Assembly (NCBI RefSeq): GCF_026239735.1
Contig: NZ_JAPIVT010000002.1
Coordinates: forward strand, 1 to 64,000
From: Pedobacter sp. MC2016-05
GTDB lineage: Bacteria > Bacteroidota > Bacteroidia > Sphingobacteriales > Sphingobacteriaceae
Reading direction: 5' to 3'
DNA: 64,000 bases
Shown here piece after piece: positions 8,556-16,857 of this stretch. Position 1 is the stretch's first letter. The number at the start of each line of letters is the position of its first letter. The notes under the pieces are model-generated. The model did no database searches. It saw nothing but the letters and a program-made list of their open reading frames with translations, and was not told where the DNA came from. The position numbers were made by a program, and so were the translations under genes.

Positions 8556-9656
8556 TTAGCTCACCCTCGTCACGTTCTTTTTCAACTCTGCTTCTAAAGT
8601 TTTCAATTCACCATCGAGTACTTTTCTGCTTTGTGCCCCAGCTTCATGAATTTGTTTCACTTCGTTTAATGTTTCAATTAACGAAGAGGTTGTCATTTTT
8701 AAGGTCTCCAAAGAAACAACAGTTTTTTCATTTTCTTTAGCAACATCGATACTATTTTGTTTTAACATCTCTGCATTCTTCTGCAAAATGGTATTTGTTG
8801 TATCCGAAACTTTCTTTTGCATTTCTACATTGGCTTTTTGCCTTTGTAGTGCAACCGCAATGGTTAACTGGTTTTTCCAAACCGGAATCGTGGTAGAAAC
8901 AATAGACTGTGCTTTTTCTGCAATCGATGTATTGTTATTTTGCACTACCCTAATCTGAGCCAGAGACTGCAACATAATGAAACGAACAATTTTCATATCC
9001 GCCAAACGTTTATCCAGGCGGCTGGTGAAATCTCTCAAATCAGCTATCTCATAATCTTGGTAATCTGCAGGTCTGCCTTCCATTTCGGCAAGTTTAAGCT
9101 GCAGTTCGTTGTATCTCAACTGACCAGAAATAATTAAATCTTCCATTTGTTTGATGTAGCTTACATTGCTATCAAACATAGTTTGTAAAGCGGTATTGTC
9201 TTTAATTGAGTTTAATCGACCAGCTTTGATTTTGTTGGTGATCTTATCAATATTATTAACCACTACATCATATTTCTGGAATAGTTTTTTCACATCAACA
9301 ACCAGATTTTTTAAAAATGGAATGCGAGAGATAAAACTTTTGAAGCCACTTTGTTCCAGTTCAGAAACATCAATATAGTTCAGTTCGGTAAGCAGTTCGT
9401 TAATAAGACCGCCCACTTCACCACTGTTGTAAGTTCTTACCGATGCTAAGAAATCGTTACTGTATTTCTCCATCGAATTTTGTGCTTCACTTCCATAATT
9501 TAAAATGGAATTCACATCAGATGGTTCTAAAGATTTTGCAATCTCTCTATATTTTGCAGTTTCTTCAGTGGTAATTACTTCGAGATTTACATTGCCATCT
9601 TTATCAAGTTTAACTGGCGTTAAATTCGGGATCGCTTCGTTTGGGTTGGTTTCCAT
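8556..9656 (-). CDS. TelA/KlaA family toxic-anion resistance protein
   Basis: The 366-residue protein belongs to the TelA family, known from tellurite resistance loci and stress operons. Family marks are the segment SRIPFL at about residue 109, and the long helical core with GQLRYNEL, LDKRLADMKIVRFIMLQS and IPVWKNQL. It is almost entirely alpha-helical and soluble, with an extended coiled coil in the last 130 residues. Its biochemical activity is not established for the family; roles in membrane-associated stress responses are suggested. It lies between terD and the unknown 320-aa gene with short gaps (20 and 8 bases), so it is translated as part of one operon. Confidence 0.9.
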   Translation of the reverse strand: METNPNEAIPNLTPVKLDKDGNVNLEVITTEETAKYREIAKSLEPSDVNSILNYGSEAQNSMEKYSNDFLASVRTYNSGEVGGLINELLTELNYIDVSELEQSGFKSFISRIPFLKNLVVDVKKLFQKYDVVVNNIDKITNKIKAGRLNSIKDNTALQTMFDSNVSYIKQMEDLIISGQLRYNELQLKLAEMEGRPADYQDYEIADLRDFTSRLDKRLADMKIVRFIMLQSLAQIRVVQNNNTSIAEKAQSIVSTTIPVWKNQLTIAVALQRQKANVEMQKKVSDTTNTILQKNAEMLKQNSIDVAKENEKTVVSLETLKMTTSSLIETLNEVKQIHEAGAQSRKVLDGELKTLEAELKKNVTRVS

Positions 9657-9676
9657 AGTTATATTTAAGCTGTAAA

Positions 9677-10291
9677 CTATAAATAGTTTTGAGTTACAGT
9701 TTTAACCGTTTCTTCTAATTTTTTATCGCGGGTTGGTTCTCCGATGGCATTGAATTTCCATTCGCCATTTTTTTTGTAGAAAACGCCCATAACCATAGAT
9801 ACTGAGCCTTTAAAGGCAGCATCATTTGCAATATCGTAGGTAGCGAAAACCTCATTTACACGTTTGCTGGTGCCTTCGTAAATACGGATAGAAGCAAATG
9901 GAATGGTACCAAAATCATGTCCTCTAAAGCTATTTAAAACAAAAGCTACGTAATTAACATTGGCATCCAATTGAGCTAAATTCAAAGTAATCACTTCGTT
10001 ATCCAGGCCATCGTCGCCACCCATGTCGCCAGTTAAATCATCGCCACTGTGCTTTACCGATCCGTTTTTAGATTTTAAGTTACCGAAATAAACCACTTCT
10101 AGAAGTTGCTTACTGTGGTTATATAAAACACAGCTGGCATCTAAATCTACGGCTTCTTTTGATGAACCGAAACCAAACATTCCTTTCTTTTCGATAGCGC
10201 CCCAGTTAATACCAACACAAACATTTTGCAGCTTGCTTCCGTTTGATTTTTCTAAATTGATTCGCTGACCTTTTTGAAGATTGATTGCCAT
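9677..10291 (-). CDS. TerD family protein (first of two)
   Basis: This 204-residue protein is a TerD/CABP-type domain. It begins with MAINLQKGQR, as does its neighbour, and has the calcium-site motifs DLDASCVLY and HSGDDLTGDMGGDDG followed by EVITLNL. TerD proteins bind calcium and act in tellurite and other stress responses with TerC or TelA partners. It is about 20 residues longer than the adjacent copy, with an insertion (GFGSSKEAV) in the first third. The two copies share the start and acidic loops but differ elsewhere, so they are diverged tandem paralogues. Only 4 bases separate them. Confidence 0.92.
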   Translation of the reverse strand: MAINLQKGQRINLEKSNGSKLQNVCVGINWGAIEKKGMFGFGSSKEAVDLDASCVLYNHSKQLLEVVYFGNLKSKNGSVKHSGDDLTGDMGGDDGLDNEVITLNLAQLDANVNYVAFVLNSFRGHDFGTIPFASIRIYEGTSKRVNEVFATYDIANDAAFKGSVSMVMGVFYKKNGEWKFNAIGEPTRDKKLEETVKTVTQNYL

Positions 10292-10295
10292 AATT

Positions 10296-10850
10296 TTATT
10301 GATATTTGTTTAAATAATCCTGTAAACCACCTTTCATTCCCATTCCAACCGCTTCAAATTTCCATTTGCCTTCGCGTTTGTAAATTCTGCCAAACTCAAC
10401 TGCTGTTTCGATTGAAAAATCTTCTTCCAATTCATACTTCAAAATCACCTCATTGGTTGTGGCATCGAATATTCTTACAAAAGAATTTCTTACCTGACCA
10501 AAGTTTTGTTTTCTGGTTTCAGCATCGTGGATGGTAACCACCACACAAATTTCGCTTACTCTTGGATCTATTTTAGTCAAATCTACTTTCACTTGTTCAT
10601 CATCACCATCACCATCCCCAGTTAAGTTATCGCCTGTATGTTCCACTGCTCCATCAGGAGAAGTTAAGTTGTTGTAGAAAACAAAATTTTCGTCAGAAAC
10701 CAGTTTTTTCTGATCGTTTAAAATAAAAATCGAGGCATCTAAATCGAATGCAGCACCAGTTGAAGAGCTGTTGGTATCCCAGCCTAAACCGATTGTAAAT
10801 TTAGGTGCATCAATGTTTTCTCTTTGTCCTTTTTGCAAGTTAATAGCCAT
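10296..10850 (-). CDS. TerD family protein (second of two)
   Basis: This 184-residue TerD-domain protein has the calcium-binding pattern in full: DLDASIFIL, HTGDNLTGDGDGDDEQ and the core SEICVVVTIHDAE. The length is standard for TerD. It comes before its paralogue in the transcript, 3 bases after the phosphoribosyltransferase gene. The acidic GDGDGDDE loop is the clearest calcium site in the operon. The protein is cytosolic and likely to oligomerise at membranes with its paralogue, by analogy with the family. It is regulated as part of the operon starting at 12382. Confidence 0.93.
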   Translation of the reverse strand: MAINLQKGQRENIDAPKFTIGLGWDTNSSSTGAAFDLDASIFILNDQKKLVSDENFVFYNNLTSPDGAVEHTGDNLTGDGDGDDEQVKVDLTKIDPRVSEICVVVTIHDAETRKQNFGQVRNSFVRIFDATTNEVILKYELEEDFSIETAVEFGRIYKREGKWKFEAVGMGMKGGLQDYLNKYQ

Positions 10851-10853
10851 ATC

Positions 10854-11690
10854 TTAAATTAATTTATAGTTGTTATTTTTGATGTAATTTTTAATTTGAT
10901 GTAAATTTTTGGCGTAAGCTTCAATGATATGATAGCCATTTCCTAGCGCCAAATCGTACAATTCGTTTATAAAATCGCCATTTCTACGTTCGAGGAAGAT
11001 GCTAAAACTTTCTGAAGCGGTATTGAGAATATACTTAACAATTCTGGTGTTGAAACAAAAATCCCCTCCATCTATAATTTCCTCCAAATCGAAAATTGAT
11101 TTGATTTGGTGGTAATTTAAGAAATTCTCTACGTTTGGATGAATGTTTTTATTCACCAACTCGGCAAAGTAGAGCATATGCATTTCATTTGATAAGCCAT
11201 ACGCTTTAGCCATTTTCAAAATCATTCGCTCATGGCTACCTGTTATCCTGATATCATCGAGAAATAATAAGGTTTTTCCAACTAGAAAATCTTTATCAAT
11301 GTGAAAAGAATCATTGCCGATCAGGCTTAAACGTTCTTCGGCACTTAGCTCGCCATAATCTTCCTTGTAAGTAACCGTTCTGTGCACTTTGGTTTCTTGT
11401 ACCTGCAAGCCTCCGTTTTCTACCAACCAGCGATTTAGCTGGGAAACGAAATAGTTTTTCATCGCAAAGGTAGCTGTGGGAATAAAACTGTACGGACTTG
11501 AAATGACTACGATTTGATCAGTAATCAAATTATCAGCCAGGTAATATTTAATAAATCCATCTGCTAAATCTTTACCAAACGATCTTGCAATGAAGTTATC
11601 ACCAAATTTAAAACGACTGTAATGATCGGGATTGAAGCCAAAATCGGCTGTGTTATCAATTTTGTGAAGTGAGTAGGTGTAAGGAATCAT
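10854..11690 (-). CDS. ter-associated phosphoribosyltransferase-like protein
   Basis: This 278-residue protein has a PRTase-type core. The strand QIVVISSPYSFIPTA is followed by the PRPP loop LLFLDDIRITGSHE at residues 141-154, with D145-D146 and T150-G151-S152. Such enzymes transfer phosphoribose from PRPP. In ter operons this type is predicted by comparative genomics to help make a nucleotide-like compound, but no product has been shown for this gene. Its stop overlaps nothing downstream; its start overlaps the end of the HAD gene by 4 bases, indicating translational coupling. The C-terminal 100 residues are helical and probably family-specific. Confidence 0.85.
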   Translation of the reverse strand: MIPYTYSLHKIDNTADFGFNPDHYSRFKFGDNFIARSFGKDLADGFIKYYLADNLITDQIVVISSPYSFIPTATFAMKNYFVSQLNRWLVENGGLQVQETKVHRTVTYKEDYGELSAEERLSLIGNDSFHIDKDFLVGKTLLFLDDIRITGSHERMILKMAKAYGLSNEMHMLYFAELVNKNIHPNVENFLNYHQIKSIFDLEEIIDGGDFCFNTRIVKYILNTASESFSIFLERRNGDFINELYDLALGNGYHIIEAYAKNLHQIKNYIKNNNYKLI

Positions 11691-12382
11691 GAAAGTAACG
11701 TTAAAATAGATTGATTATTGGAGTTGATCAACATACTTTGTATACCCATTGCATTAGCGCCCCGAATATCAGCATGTGGATTATCCCCAACATGAATAAT
11801 ATGTTGTAAATCAAGTTCGGGATGTTTGCTTCTATCAATGTTGTTTAACATCAATTCGAAAAATTTAGGGTTTGGTTTTGATAGCCGTACCTCATCAGAA
11901 TACAATTGAAAATCGATAAATTGATCTATTTGTAAATGATGAAGCACCTTTTTTAAGGTGTTACCTTTGATGAATCCGGTATTACTTAAAATATTGGTAG
12001 AACTTAAATTGCTTTCTTTTATTTGAGAAAGAACGGGTAAACAATTTTCACAATATACAAGCGGCATGTGTTCAAAAAGCAGCTCTTCCATATCATAATA
12101 AATCTTCTCTAAATCTACCTCGTTAAAAGCAAAACTGAAATCGTTGATTATGCTAATCACCATGAGGTACATTTCATCAGCATCAACATTTTTACCGGTT
12201 TTTTCGTTAATGGCATTCACCATCAAATCTACCTGGCGAAAAATAGCACCCACCTCATCCATACTTTTTTGCTTGGCATTAAACTTAGCATGAAAGTACT
12301 TGGTTCTTTCGAGTTTAAACGTTGGGTTTGATTTAATCAACGTTAACCAAAGATCGAATGAATAATGTTTGTAAAAAGCCAT
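11687..12382 (-). CDS. HAD-superfamily hydrolase of the ter operon
   Basis: The 231-residue protein has all four haloacid dehalogenase motifs. These are nucleophile D10 in SFDLWLTL, the serine/threonine region ILSNTG, the lysine in LSKPNPKFF, and the acidic motif GDNPHADIRGA. The helical cap between motifs I and II (about residues 20-90) is of C1 type. It is probably a phosphatase acting on a small phosphorylated compound, possibly the product of the PRTase whose start codon overlaps this stop by 4 bases. It is the first gene of the six-gene operon. I saw no clear TAnnTTTG box in the 218 bases upstream. Confidence 0.88.
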   Translation of the reverse strand: MAFYKHYSFDLWLTLIKSNPTFKLERTKYFHAKFNAKQKSMDEVGAIFRQVDLMVNAINEKTGKNVDADEMYLMVISIINDFSFAFNEVDLEKIYYDMEELLFEHMPLVYCENCLPVLSQIKESNLSSTNILSNTGFIKGNTLKKVLHHLQIDQFIDFQLYSDEVRLSKPNPKFFELMLNNIDRSKHPELDLQHIIHVGDNPHADIRGANAMGIQSMLINSNNQSILTLLS

Positions 12383-12600
12383 TGCGCCTATTTCCTAATC
12401 TGTGTTATAAAATTCTAATATTACAAAATTGATTGTAGAACTAGAAATATTTGATTGTAAGTTTTATCACAGATAAGCTTTGTTTTTGATATTTAGATAG
12501 AGCAAAGAAACAAAATTATTGAACTTAAATGCACTTAACCAAAAATTTATTATACCGTTTAGAACGAAGATTGGTCCTTCTGTTACAGATTAACAATAAT

Positions 12601-13617
12601 TTAATTTAGGCTTAACTGATAGACAGATCCTTTTTCTCCAGCCAAAATAATAGCCTTGCCTTTTTTACTTCTTTGAATAGCATTAAAACTTTGATCAGAA
12701 ATATGTTTCCAATTCTTACCGCCATCAATGGATAAATCGGTACCTGATGTGCCTGTAGCTACCAGCGTTTTTGCATTAACGTAAGTTACGCCAGATCGAT
12801 AACCCAAAACAGGTGTAATTGGCTTTTCCCAAGTTTGGCCACCATCACTGGTAAGCAGCACATTGTTAGCGTTTATTTTATCCTGAACATAATCGCCGCC
12901 TACAACAACACCTACTTTTGAATTATAGAAATCCATAGAAAATGGACCTGTAGTTTCTTTACCTTGCCAAATTGGGCATTTAAATACGCTCCAATTTTGA
13001 CCGTAATCATCAGAATAATAAATATTAGAGACCATTCCACCTGTAGAGATCCAAACTTTGCCACCCGATAAGGTTTTAATGGTGCTTCCACTCGCAGCAA
13101 AGCCAGCCTCACCTTTCGCCAAGGAAACTTTTAAGTTCGGAGATATATCCTCCCAGGTTTTACCAGCATCTACAGTTTTAAGTAGCTGCATTTTATCCTT
13201 GATCGGATCGCCGAAGATAATGCCTTTGTTTTTGTCCCAAAATGCTAATCCATCCAAAAAAATCGCCGAATCTGCGTTTTTGTAATGTTCAGTCCAATTT
13301 GTACCGCCATCAATTGTTTTTAAAATGTAAGCCGGTGAACCTGCATTTACAATAATAGCTTGTTTATCATCAAAGGCTTCGATATCTCTAAAATCGAGTT
13401 TTTCGTAACCCTTGGGTTTAACCCATTGCCAGTTTTTACCACCATCAACAGTTTTTCCAACTGATCCATTGTTTCCACTTACCCAAATTACCTTATCACT
13501 TACCACACTTAATCCACGTAAACTGGTTTTGGTGATTTCGTTCAGTGGTTTTAACGAAACCGATTGTGCAGCGCAAAAAAAAGGTGCCATTAAAAGGCAC
13601 CATAATATTTTTTTCAT
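12601..13617 (-). CDS. YCF48-like/BNR-repeat beta-propeller, secreted
   Basis: The 338-residue protein starts with a signal peptide (MKKILWCLLMAPFFCAAQ) and carries repeated Asp-box-like motifs of the form T.DGG.NW: TVDGGKNW, TIDGGTNW, TVDAGKTW, YSDDYGQNW, TSDGGQTW and SIDGGKNW. These mark a beta-propeller related to YCF48 and sialidase BNR proteins. Bacteroidetes homologues are often named oxidoreductase or photosystem-assembly-like, with no support for either role. It is likely periplasmic or outer-membrane-associated. It follows the DUF2147 gene by 5 bases, so the two are co-transcribed. Confidence 0.86.
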   Translation of the reverse strand: MKKILWCLLMAPFFCAAQSVSLKPLNEITKTSLRGLSVVSDKVIWVSGNNGSVGKTVDGGKNWQWVKPKGYEKLDFRDIEAFDDKQAIIVNAGSPAYILKTIDGGTNWTEHYKNADSAIFLDGLAFWDKNKGIIFGDPIKDKMQLLKTVDAGKTWEDISPNLKVSLAKGEAGFAASGSTIKTLSGGKVWISTGGMVSNIYYSDDYGQNWSVFKCPIWQGKETTGPFSMDFYNSKVGVVVGGDYVQDKINANNVLLTSDGGQTWEKPITPVLGYRSGVTYVNAKTLVATGTSGTDLSIDGGKNWKHISDQSFNAIQRSKKGKAIILAGEKGSVYQLSLN

Positions 13618-13622
13618 CTTAA

Positions 13623-14054
13623 CTATTTTACTCTTCTAAAGGTTTCCGAACGTCCAAGTAGTGAAATCCCTACATAACCCCGAACGTTTAAAACATCATT
13701 TCCTTTTAAAGTCATGTTACAGCTATAAGTTTTACCACTTTTTGGATCGTATATCGTACCATCGGTCCATTTGCCATCTTCATAAACAAAGTTCTTCAAA
13801 ATCTCTAAATTAAGTAGTGGTCTCTTTTGCAAGCTAGCATCTGGATTTCTGGCATCTAATTTTGGTTTTCCATTTAGATTTGGTTCTTTCATCCAGGCCA
13901 ACTTTCCATAATATTTGTCTCCTTTTTTGAAGATCTCTATTTGTCCTTCGCCAGATGAATTAAGCCATTTACCAACTATAGCATCTTTGCTTTGCGCCAA
14001 TGCCGAAAATGAAACAGCCACAAAAAGCAGCAGCAAAAAGGGAAATTTTCTCAT
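13623..14054 (-). CDS. DUF2147 family secreted protein
   Basis: This 143-residue protein has a signal peptide (MRKFPFLLLLFVAVSFSALA) and a DUF2147 domain. The domain opens with VGKWLNSSGEGQIEIFK and continues with YYGKLAWM, the GTIYDPKSGKTY turn and RGYVGISLLGRSETF. Family members are small beta-barrel-like periplasmic proteins of unknown role. Length and motif order are normal. It lies 5 bases upstream of the beta-propeller gene and is probably the first gene of a two-gene operon. Confidence 0.9.
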   Translation of the reverse strand: MRKFPFLLLLFVAVSFSALAQSKDAIVGKWLNSSGEGQIEIFKKGDKYYGKLAWMKEPNLNGKPKLDARNPDASLQKRPLLNLEILKNFVYEDGKWTDGTIYDPKSGKTYSCNMTLKGNDVLNVRGYVGISLLGRSETFRRVK

Positions 14055-14155
14055 ATTTTTATTATCAGTTAGTTTTTAAAGATAATTAATCATCTTTTAT
14101 ATTGAAACAATAAATAAAGCAAAAAAGTATTAGAAAGTTTTAATAAGGAAAAATA

Positions 14156-14536
14156 TTATTTCGAAATGATAGGCAAATATTTTTGGCGGTAAGCGTAAAA
14201 TAAAAACAAATTAAATAATAACATTACACCAACCATAGGTAATTCTTTAGGGCCTAAAAAAGCATGATACAAGAAAATATTTAAGGTTATTGGAAAAATA
14301 ACTATTGCTGCTAATGGTGCCGTTCTTCCTATTAATAACATCAGGCCAGCTATCAACTCTGTAACTTTAATTAAAGGAAATAAGTACTTGGCTACCATAA
14401 TTCCCGACATAAAGGTGGTTTGATCAGCCGTCATTTTGGGCATTTCGCCCATCGAAATATTAAAAAGAACTGGTACTGAAGCAAAAATATACATGCCTCC
14501 TAATAATACGCGGATAATAATTACTGCAATTTTCAT
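14156..14536 (-). CDS. DoxX-like membrane protein
   Basis: The 126-residue protein has four predicted membrane helices (about residues 3-18, 46-66, 70-90 and 96-116), the layout of the DoxX/DoxD family. Conserved features include RVLLGGMYIFASVPVL near the start and KVTELIAGLMLLIGR in the second helix. DoxX-like proteins are inner-membrane proteins of largely unknown function, some linked to redox stress. It is the third gene of an apparent operon with the DUF1801 gene 32 bases upstream. Confidence 0.82.
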   Translation of the reverse strand: MKIAVIIIRVLLGGMYIFASVPVLFNISMGEMPKMTADQTTFMSGIMVAKYLFPLIKVTELIAGLMLLIGRTAPLAAIVIFPITLNIFLYHAFLGPKELPMVGVMLLFNLFLFYAYRQKYLPIISK

Positions 14537-14568
14537 GTTTTAGTTTATTAAGTTTTATGTTGTCTGTT

Positions 14569-14943
14569 TTATAAACTTAGCCAGTTATTTACAAACTGCT
14601 CCAATGCAGATTGCTTCATTTTGATGTCTTCCACACCGTAAAACCGAGCTTCTCTTCTATCTTTCCAACTCCCTTGTAAAAACGATGAATCTTCAAGCAT
14701 TTTGCCATCATAAAAGATAAATATAATTTGAACATATCCCTTGGCCCTAAGATTAAACGCAGCCATATCATTTTTGCTATAAAAGCTTGGTGCATTCCAT
14801 TTTACCCTTTCCGTTATATCACTGTTAGCATTGATAATGATGGAACGCAACAGCAATATCTCCTCCTTATAAGGATGATTCAACTGGTTGATAAATTCAT
14901 CAACTTCGGCTTTGCCATTTAAACTAAGTTTCTTCAACGGCAT
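14569..14943 (-). CDS. DUF1801 domain protein
   Basis: This 124-residue protein resembles the DUF1801 (YdhG-like) family. Supporting segments are VDEFINQLNHPYKEEILLLR at the start, VKWNAPSFYS and FIFYDGKML. I start at ATG 14943, which overlaps the end of the upstream gene by 10 bases; an earlier in-frame start would overlap by 49. The protein is small, soluble and of unknown biochemical role; the fold is thought to be frataxin-like. The overlap indicates translational coupling with the lipocalin-like gene before it. Confidence 0.85.
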   Translation of the reverse strand: MPLKKLSLNGKAEVDEFINQLNHPYKEEILLLRSIIINANSDITERVKWNAPSFYSKNDMAAFNLRAKGYVQIIFIFYDGKMLEDSSFLQGSWKDRREARFYGVEDIKMKQSALEQFVNNWLSL

Positions 14944-15350
14944 GATGTCTTTGTTAGTTGAATATCCATCCACTGTTGCCACTCTCCATTAATTCTTTGT
15001 TCCCAAGTACCTTCTATTTTATTAAGCTTAAATTTACCTTGAAAACGCTCACTATCAGCAAAAATGAGAATGATGTCATCAAATATTTTTATTGTAGATA
15101 TTGATATTGAACCATCGCTTCCAAAGGCTTGTGTTCTGAAAACATCTTCTAAATCATCATAATGAATAATTTCTATCGAGCTAGACTTCATATCCGCAAA
15201 ACAGACATCCACATAATGTATCATAAAAAAAGCGCCGTCTATCCATTTATACACATCGGTACCTATAATGCTCTTTCCATCAACTGTATGTCCTTGGGTA
15301 GTCCAATTTCCTACAAAGGGTTGTAAAAGCTCCAGTTTTTTGTTCCTCAT
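14934..15350 (-). CDS. DUF1579-like lipocalin-type protein
   Basis: The 138-residue protein looks like a small beta-barrel of the DUF1579/lipocalin-like group. It begins with LLQPFVGNWTTQGHT, repeats strands around residues 30-110 and ends with a GTWEQRINGEWQQWMDI segment. It has no signal peptide and is probably cytosolic. It is the first gene of a three-gene run with the DUF1801 and DoxX-like genes. The ligand is unknown. The family call is moderate, because the similarity is in the pattern rather than in a diagnostic motif. Confidence 0.65.
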   Translation of the reverse strand: MRNKKLELLQPFVGNWTTQGHTVDGKSIIGTDVYKWIDGAFFMIHYVDVCFADMKSSSIEIIHYDDLEDVFRTQAFGSDGSISISTIKIFDDIILIFADSERFQGKFKLNKIEGTWEQRINGEWQQWMDIQLTKTSCR

Positions 15351-15405
15351 TAACGTTTATCTTTTGAATTCAATTGATGCAAACAAGTGCAAATTTAGTT
15401 AACGA

Positions 15406-15900
15406 TTACATATAACTCATTCCTGCGTAGCCCAGCAACCTTCTCCACAGTGCAATTTGTCCGATGCAATTGGCTTCGCGATAGCTGGTAAAACTAACCA
15501 TATCAAACAAAGTCATTTCCATGCCTGGCATTTCTATTTTTTGATTCAATTTTTCTTCTGATGCATTACTCAATGCCTCCTGCAGCGAGGGTGAAATCGA
15601 CTCCCAATCTTTTTTAAAATCAGCTAATGAAGGATAATTAGCGTCATCAATTATTCCATGGTTATCTTTAAAAAGTTCACCTGTTAAAAATTCAGCATCA
15701 ATACCCAATAAGCTTGCAAGATAATAGCGACCAGAAACCACACTCCCGGTTATCCAAGCGATGTGGTTTGCTTTCGTATCCAATCGTTTTTGTGCATCTG
15801 CTTCCTTTATCTCGTCTAGCGCTCTTACGAGAAAATCGGTCTGCATATCGTATAGCACCATAAAACCATAAAGTTTGCTGCATTTTGGCTGTACACTCAT
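15406..15900 (-). CDS. DinB-like four-helix protein
   Basis: The chosen 164-residue form starts at ATG 15900 (MSVQPK); a longer frame to 15939 adds a hydrophobic stretch with no family support. The protein fits the DinB/YfiT-like four-helix-bundle superfamily. It has ANHIAWITGSVVSGRYYLA (helix 2 with a metal-ligand-type histidine) and FTSYREANCIGQIALWRRLLGY (helix 4). In many members three histidines bind a metal; here the second and third positions are not clearly histidine, so metal binding is uncertain. Its role is unknown. It is monocistronic or loosely linked to the downstream operon. Confidence 0.7.
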   Translation of the reverse strand: MSVQPKCSKLYGFMVLYDMQTDFLVRALDEIKEADAQKRLDTKANHIAWITGSVVSGRYYLASLLGIDAEFLTGELFKDNHGIIDDANYPSLADFKKDWESISPSLQEALSNASEEKLNQKIEMPGMEMTLFDMVSFTSYREANCIGQIALWRRLLGYAGMSYM

Positions 15901-16181
15901 ATTTAATTGGTTTATTAAAGACAAAATAAAATTAGCCAATACTATAAAATTGATGTGTTGCTATTTAGGTCATATTGAGGGGGTAAATCAGACAGACAAA
16001 CTCCTACATAAGAGCAATTACGACGAAAATTTAAGCAGGCGCCAAAATGATAAACCAACTAAGTAAATAGTTTTCAACACTATTTCTGAAAATGTTGATA
16101 ATTATTGAATCATTCAGCGTTTCTACTATAATATTTATGATAACTTAATGTTATAATTACACTAACCAAATAATCAACATT

Positions 16182-16292
16182 ATGAGCACTTTCCTAATTA
16201 TCACCGCAGTATTTTACATATTATCTTTTGGTCTTATGTTATATTGTTATTTCTCAGCTGAACAGATTCCCAGCGATGACGAAAAATTTTAA
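16182..16292 (+). CDS. Possible membrane microprotein (36 aa)
   Basis: An ATG-to-TAA frame encodes 36 residues. A single hydrophobic helix (residues 3-24, with FLIITAVFYILSFGLMLYCY) is followed by a short acidic tail, SAEQIPSDDEKF. This layout is typical of real single-pass small proteins. It sits alone in a 0.95-kb gap with no competing gene. I see no exact -7 box before it and cannot assess conservation, so it remains a candidate. Its function is unknown. Confidence 0.4.
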   Translation: MSTFLIITAVFYILSFGLMLYCYFSAEQIPSDDEKF

Positions 16293-16803
16293 TACGTTCC
16301 AATCTAAATTAACGCTCATCAAGTATTCATTTAAAAATGAATAGCAATATCTGTATTCCAGCTATTCGAAAATCAGATCCACTACTTCCCATCAATCCAC
16401 TTTAAAATACTTGTGGTTGTTCATGTATAGCACAGAATTAGAAATACTACAAGGAGTACAATTAAAAACCCAAAGAATTGGCCAACCTTCAAATTTTCGT
16501 TTTGAGGTTGATTGATAATAATCATCAAAATTCTTATGCTCATTTTCTACCCTATTTACCCCATTTTCAAATTTTGGATCAGACAGGTTGCTCCTAATAT
16601 ATATTCGGTTAGTGTACAAAACTAACTTTTAAACTCAACATTAAAAAATATGTCGCAATATCAATGAGATTTTGCTGCCTAAAAATTTAAATGGATAATC
16701 TCATCATACATTTGAACTTTGCATAAATACCTCTATATTTTAAATCTCACAAAAAACTTAGATAATTATTAAATGAGCATTTATCATATAATCTTTATAA
16801 AAG

Positions 16804-16840
16804 CAAAAACCCATTTAACAGATTGTTAAATGGGTTTTAG
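16804..16840 (-). terminator. Terminator of the SDR gene
   Basis: A perfect 15-bp stem (16806-16820 with 16824-16838) closes a 3-base loop. On the minus strand it ends in a T-run, 18 bases after the SDR stop codon. It may work in both directions. Confidence 0.85.
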
Positions 16841-16857
16841 ATATGTACTAGATGGAA

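Larger units (their letters stand above)
15901..16857. other. Gene-poor stretch, 0.95 kb
   Basis: A+T-rich DNA between the DinB-like gene and the SDR gene. It holds a possible 36-codon microprotein (16182-16292) and the SDR terminator (16804-16840). A 75-codon minus-strand frame (16392-16619) shows no recognisable motif and may be chance or a remnant. I see no RNA gene. Confidence 0.5.

Noticed and set aside
16392..16619. 75-codon minus-strand frame
   Set aside because: No motif, promoter or neighbour support; left in the gap description.
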